DNA of 50,836 bases. It comes from Alphaproteobacteria bacterium UBA3002 (GTDB lineage Bacteria > Pseudomonadota > Alphaproteobacteria > Rickettsiales > UBA3002). Below, piece by piece: positions 48,930 to 50,836 of this stretch (position 1 is the first letter of the stretch; every line of letters begins with the position of its first letter). A program made the position numbers and the translations under genes. The DNA lies in contig DDZS01000036.1 of NCBI GenBank assembly GCA_002346425.1, forward strand, positions 1 to 50,836, given 5' to 3'. The notes below the pieces were generated by a model. The model was not told the origin of the DNA, did not search any database, and saw only the letters and a list, made by a program, of their open reading frames with translations.

Positions 48930-49502
48930 CTAAGCCGCGGTTTCTTCGTCTTCTTCCGCGTCCACAGCCTCAGCAGTGTCCTCATCTTCCGCAGCTGCCT
49001 GAGCCACCGGAGTCTCTTCCGGTTCGTCATCCAGCATTTCTTGCGGGATTGGGCTATCAGCATTACGCGCGACGTGCACTTTCACCACGACCGGCACTTC
49101 CGGGTGCGGTGACACGGTCACTTCGTACAGGCCCAATGATTTAATCGCGGCGTTCAGATCGATCGCGCTGCGGTCTACATCAAAGCCTTCGGCTTCCATT
49201 GCGTCGCCGATATCGCGGACGGAGACAGAACCATACAGTTTGCCATCATCACTGGCTTGACGGACAACGGTCACGATCAAACCTTCCATTTTATCGGCCA
49301 GTTTTTTGGCTTCGCTCAGGCGTTCCTGGTTTTGTTTTTCCAGCACGTCACGTTGCGCTTCAAACCGTTTGATATTCGCTTCACTGGCGCGCAGGGCTTT
49401 GCCTTGTGGGATCAGAAAATTACGGCCATAACCGTTTTTTACTTTTACCGTATCGCCGATACCGCCTAAGCGGGCGACGCGTTCTAATAAAATCACTTCC
49501 AT
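48930..49502 (-). CDS. rplI: 50S ribosomal protein L9
   Basis: 190 residues. The start MEVILLERVARLGGIGDTVK, VKNGYGRNFLIPQGKALRAS is L9. A central helix and a C-terminal domain (VRDIGDAMEAEGFDVDRSAI) follow. An acidic 45-residue tail (DEEDEETAA at the end) is longer than in E. coli, as in many alphaproteobacteria. Confidence 0.97.
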   Translation of the reverse strand: MEVILLERVARLGGIGDTVKVKNGYGRNFLIPQGKALRASEANIKRFEAQRDVLEKQNQERLSEAKKLADKMEGLIVTVVRQASDDGKLYGSVSVRDIGDAMEAEGFDVDRSAIDLNAAIKSLGLYEVTVSPHPEVPVVVKVHVARNADSPIPQEMLDDEPEETPVAQAAAEDEDTAEAVDAEEDEETAA

Positions 49503-49515
49503 TTCACTCGACTCC

Positions 49516-49767
49516 TTATTGGCTGACGTATGGCATCAGAGCCAGGTTACGTGCGCGTTTGATTGCGCGTGCCAACTGACGTTGTTTTTTCACCGATACG
49601 GACGAAATCCGGCTCGGAGTGATTTTACCGCGTTCAGACACATAGCGGCCCAGCAGTTTCACATCTTTATAATCAATTGTCGGTGCGTTCGGGCCAGTAA
49701 ACGGGCAGGTTTTGCGGCGTTTAAAAAAGACCTTACGGCCAGCAGCGGGTTTGGGTGCATCACTCAT
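49516..49767 (-). CDS. rpsR: 30S ribosomal protein S18
   Basis: 83 residues: FFKRRKTCPFTGPNAPTIDY, LGRYVSERGKITPSRISSVS, RQLARAIKRARNLALMPY is the S18 signature. It lies between rpsF and rplI in the standard operon order. Confidence 0.98.
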   Translation of the reverse strand: MSDAPKPAAGRKVFFKRRKTCPFTGPNAPTIDYKDVKLLGRYVSERGKITPSRISSVSVKKQRQLARAIKRARNLALMPYVSQ

Positions 49768-49778
49768 CGGGCAATCTC

Positions 49779-50126
49779 CTATGCAGCGTCTTCGTAATCG
49801 CCGGATTTGTTGCGAATCACCGGCGAGGGTTTGTCATCAATCGCGTCGACTTTCACCGACATCTGGCGAATCACGTCTTCGTTAATGCGTAACTGGCGCT
49901 CTACCTCTTTCAGGCAGGCGGCATCGCATTCGATTCCTAAGAACACATAATGTCCTTTATTCGCTTTATTGATTTTATAGGCCAGATTGCGCAGGCCCCA
50001 ATATTCGTCTTTTACCGTCTTACCGCCGTTTTCAGCGATGACGTTTTGCGTGTTTTTGGTCAGGGTATTGACGTCGGCCGGTGACATGTCATGGCGGACG
50101 ATATAGGTCAGTTCGTAAGCTGTCAT
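49779..50126 (-). CDS. rpsF: 30S ribosomal protein S6
   Basis: 115 residues from the ATG at 50126 (AGGA 6 nt upstream), instead of the longer frame. TAYELTYIVRHDMSPADVNT, YWGLRNLAYKINKANKGHYV fit S6. It pairs with S18 on the 30S platform. Confidence 0.96.
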   Translation of the reverse strand: MTAYELTYIVRHDMSPADVNTLTKNTQNVIAENGGKTVKDEYWGLRNLAYKINKANKGHYVFLGIECDAACLKEVERQLRINEDVIRQMSVKVDAIDDKPSPVIRNKSGDYEDAA

Positions 50127-50142
50127 TTCATTCCTCACTAAC

Positions 50143-50167
50143 GGATAGGATCACAAGCGCCCTATCC
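50143..50167 (-). promoter_or_regulatory. Hairpin in the rpsF leader
   Basis: 7-bp stem GGATAGG/CCTATCC with an 11-nt loop, 17 bp upstream of the S6 start. S6:S18 operons often autoregulate through a leader RNA, but the known conserved motif is not clearly present here. Confidence 0.3.
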
Positions 50168-50225
50168 TGACGATTAATAAGAGGGGGCTTTGTAATCGTT
50201 TTGCGAGGGATTGCAAGCTTTATTT

Positions 50226-50299
50226 CGGGAAGCGGTATGCGGGTGGGCGGTAAGCGCTGAAGGGTATCCGCTTACCGCCTTTTTGCATTCCGCTTCCCG
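50226..50299. repeat. Nested double palindrome between rpsF and hsp20
   Basis: Outer arms 50226-50240 and 50285-50299 (CGGGAAGCGGTATGC, one mismatch) enclose inner perfect arms 50246-50256 and 50269-50279 (GGCGGTAAGCG). A TTTTT run follows the inner stem on the plus strand. It may end the hsp20 transcript as a strong hairpin or be a small palindromic repeat element. Confidence 0.65.
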
Positions 50300-50305
50300 A
50301 GAAGG

Positions 50306-50770
50306 CTATTTTTTCGTTAGTTTTTTCGCAGCGGCGCCGTTAATGGCGATCATGCGGGGTTTTTCCGCTTCGGGAATCTCGCGTAGCAGGTCGATATGCA
50401 GCAGGCCATTTTCCAGATTGGCGCCTGTCACTTTGACATGCTCTGCCAGGTCGAACTTGCGTTCAAACGCGCGGGTGGCAATACCTTTATGCAGGAATTC
50501 GACCGGCGCGGCGTCCTCAGCTTCAGCATCTTTCGTGATGCGACCGCTGACCACCAGCTTGTTGCGTTCCTGAATAATATCGAGATCTGCCTCCGCGAAC
50601 CCAGCCACGGCTAAGGTTACGCGATATTGGTTATCGCCGATTTTTTCAATATTGTAAGGGGGATAGGCATTGGCTGACTCATCAATTTTGCTCAATGTGT
50701 CGAACATGCGATCGAATTGATCGAAGCCCACAGAATGCCGTAAAATTGGACGTAATGATAGTGTATTCAT
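50306..50770 (-). CDS. Small heat shock protein, Hsp20/IbpA family
   Basis: 154 residues. N-terminal segment FDQFDRMFDTLSKI, alpha-crystallin domain (YPPYNIEKIGDNQYRVTLAV, NKLVVSGRITKD, FLHKGIATRAFERKFDLAEH) and the end PRMIAINGA. An ATP-independent holdase, regulated by the leader at 50779-50835. Confidence 0.95.
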   Translation of the reverse strand: MNTLSLRPILRHSVGFDQFDRMFDTLSKIDESANAYPPYNIEKIGDNQYRVTLAVAGFAEADLDIIQERNKLVVSGRITKDAEAEDAAPVEFLHKGIATRAFERKFDLAEHVKVTGANLENGLLHIDLLREIPEAEKPRMIAINGAAAKKLTKK

Positions 50771-50778
50771 GCTTGTAT

Positions 50779-50835
50779 CTCCTTGTAAATAAGCAAGTTA
50801 CGTTCGTACAGAACCCGGCCAAACCGGCGTTCTAT
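50779..50835 (-). promoter_or_regulatory. ROSE-like RNA thermometer in the hsp20 leader
   Basis: On the minus strand TTGCTT (50796-50791) faces AAGGAG (50784-50779) across a 6-nt loop. Pairing gives U-G, U-A, G-G, C-G, U-A, U-A, the ROSE pattern with a G opposite the Shine-Dalgarno. An upstream stable hairpin (AGAAC..GTTCT, CCGG/CCGG, about 50812-50835) completes a ROSE-like layout. The 5' end of the leader runs off the window. Confidence 0.7.
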
Positions 50836-50836
50836 C

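Overview
The window reads as an alphaproteobacterial chromosome carrying one apparently complete temperate siphophage prophage. Alphaproteobacterial signs are the rpsF-rpsR-rplI order, a GapR-family (DUF2312) protein, an alpha-type phage regulator set, a GTA-type 3TM holin and a ROSE-like heat-shock leader. I cannot name the order or genus.

Layout. (1) 1-2736, host: 3' part of a tRNA-Arg(TCG) whose end is duplicated 147 bp downstream, a small unknown ORF, an orphan HicB-like protein, a large polytopic membrane protein and tRNA-Gly(GCC). (2) 2716-39293, prophage of about 36.6 kb, bounded by a 22-bp direct repeat formed by the 3' end of tRNA-Gly. (3) 39302-50836, host: Trm112-like protein, membrane-fused spermidine synthase homologue, ExbB-ExbD-ExbD-TonB operon, DUF1376-like protein, DnaB, AsmA-like protein, ribosomal proteins L9, S18 and S6, and an Hsp20 chaperone under a probable RNA thermometer.

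Prophage order: P4-type integrase; leftward early operon with an AlpA-like regulator, a J-domain protein and small unknowns; an immunity region (P_L and operators, DnaQ-like exonuclease, small membrane protein, CI repressor, P_R and operator, Cro-like protein); CII-like regulator; replication module (HTH initiator with iterons inside its gene, MazG-like, GapR-like); a HigB/HigA-type toxin-antitoxin pair; a second tyrosine recombinase; a tRNA-like gene; HK97-type packaging and head genes (HNH, TerS, TerL, portal, ClpP-like protease, capsid); head-tail connectors; tail tube, a frameshifted tail chaperone, tape measure, tail tip and fibres; lysis genes (nested spanin pair, small TM protein, M15 endolysin, 3TM holin); and right-end cargo (DUF2971 protein, a second toxin-antitoxin pair, a small ORF).

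The strongest candidate for something undescribed is the immunity region. Three near-identical operators (two at P_L, one at P_R) bracket a cI - membrane protein - DEDDh exonuclease block that occupies the place lambda uses for cI-rexA-rexB. This suggests a lysogen-expressed exclusion module. Other unusual points are two slippery-sequence recoding sites (one expected, one new), a 22-codon DNA methyltransferase remnant kept inside the translationally coupled early operon, an odd phage tRNA-like gene, and a HigA-like N-terminal motif fused to an orphan HicB fold.
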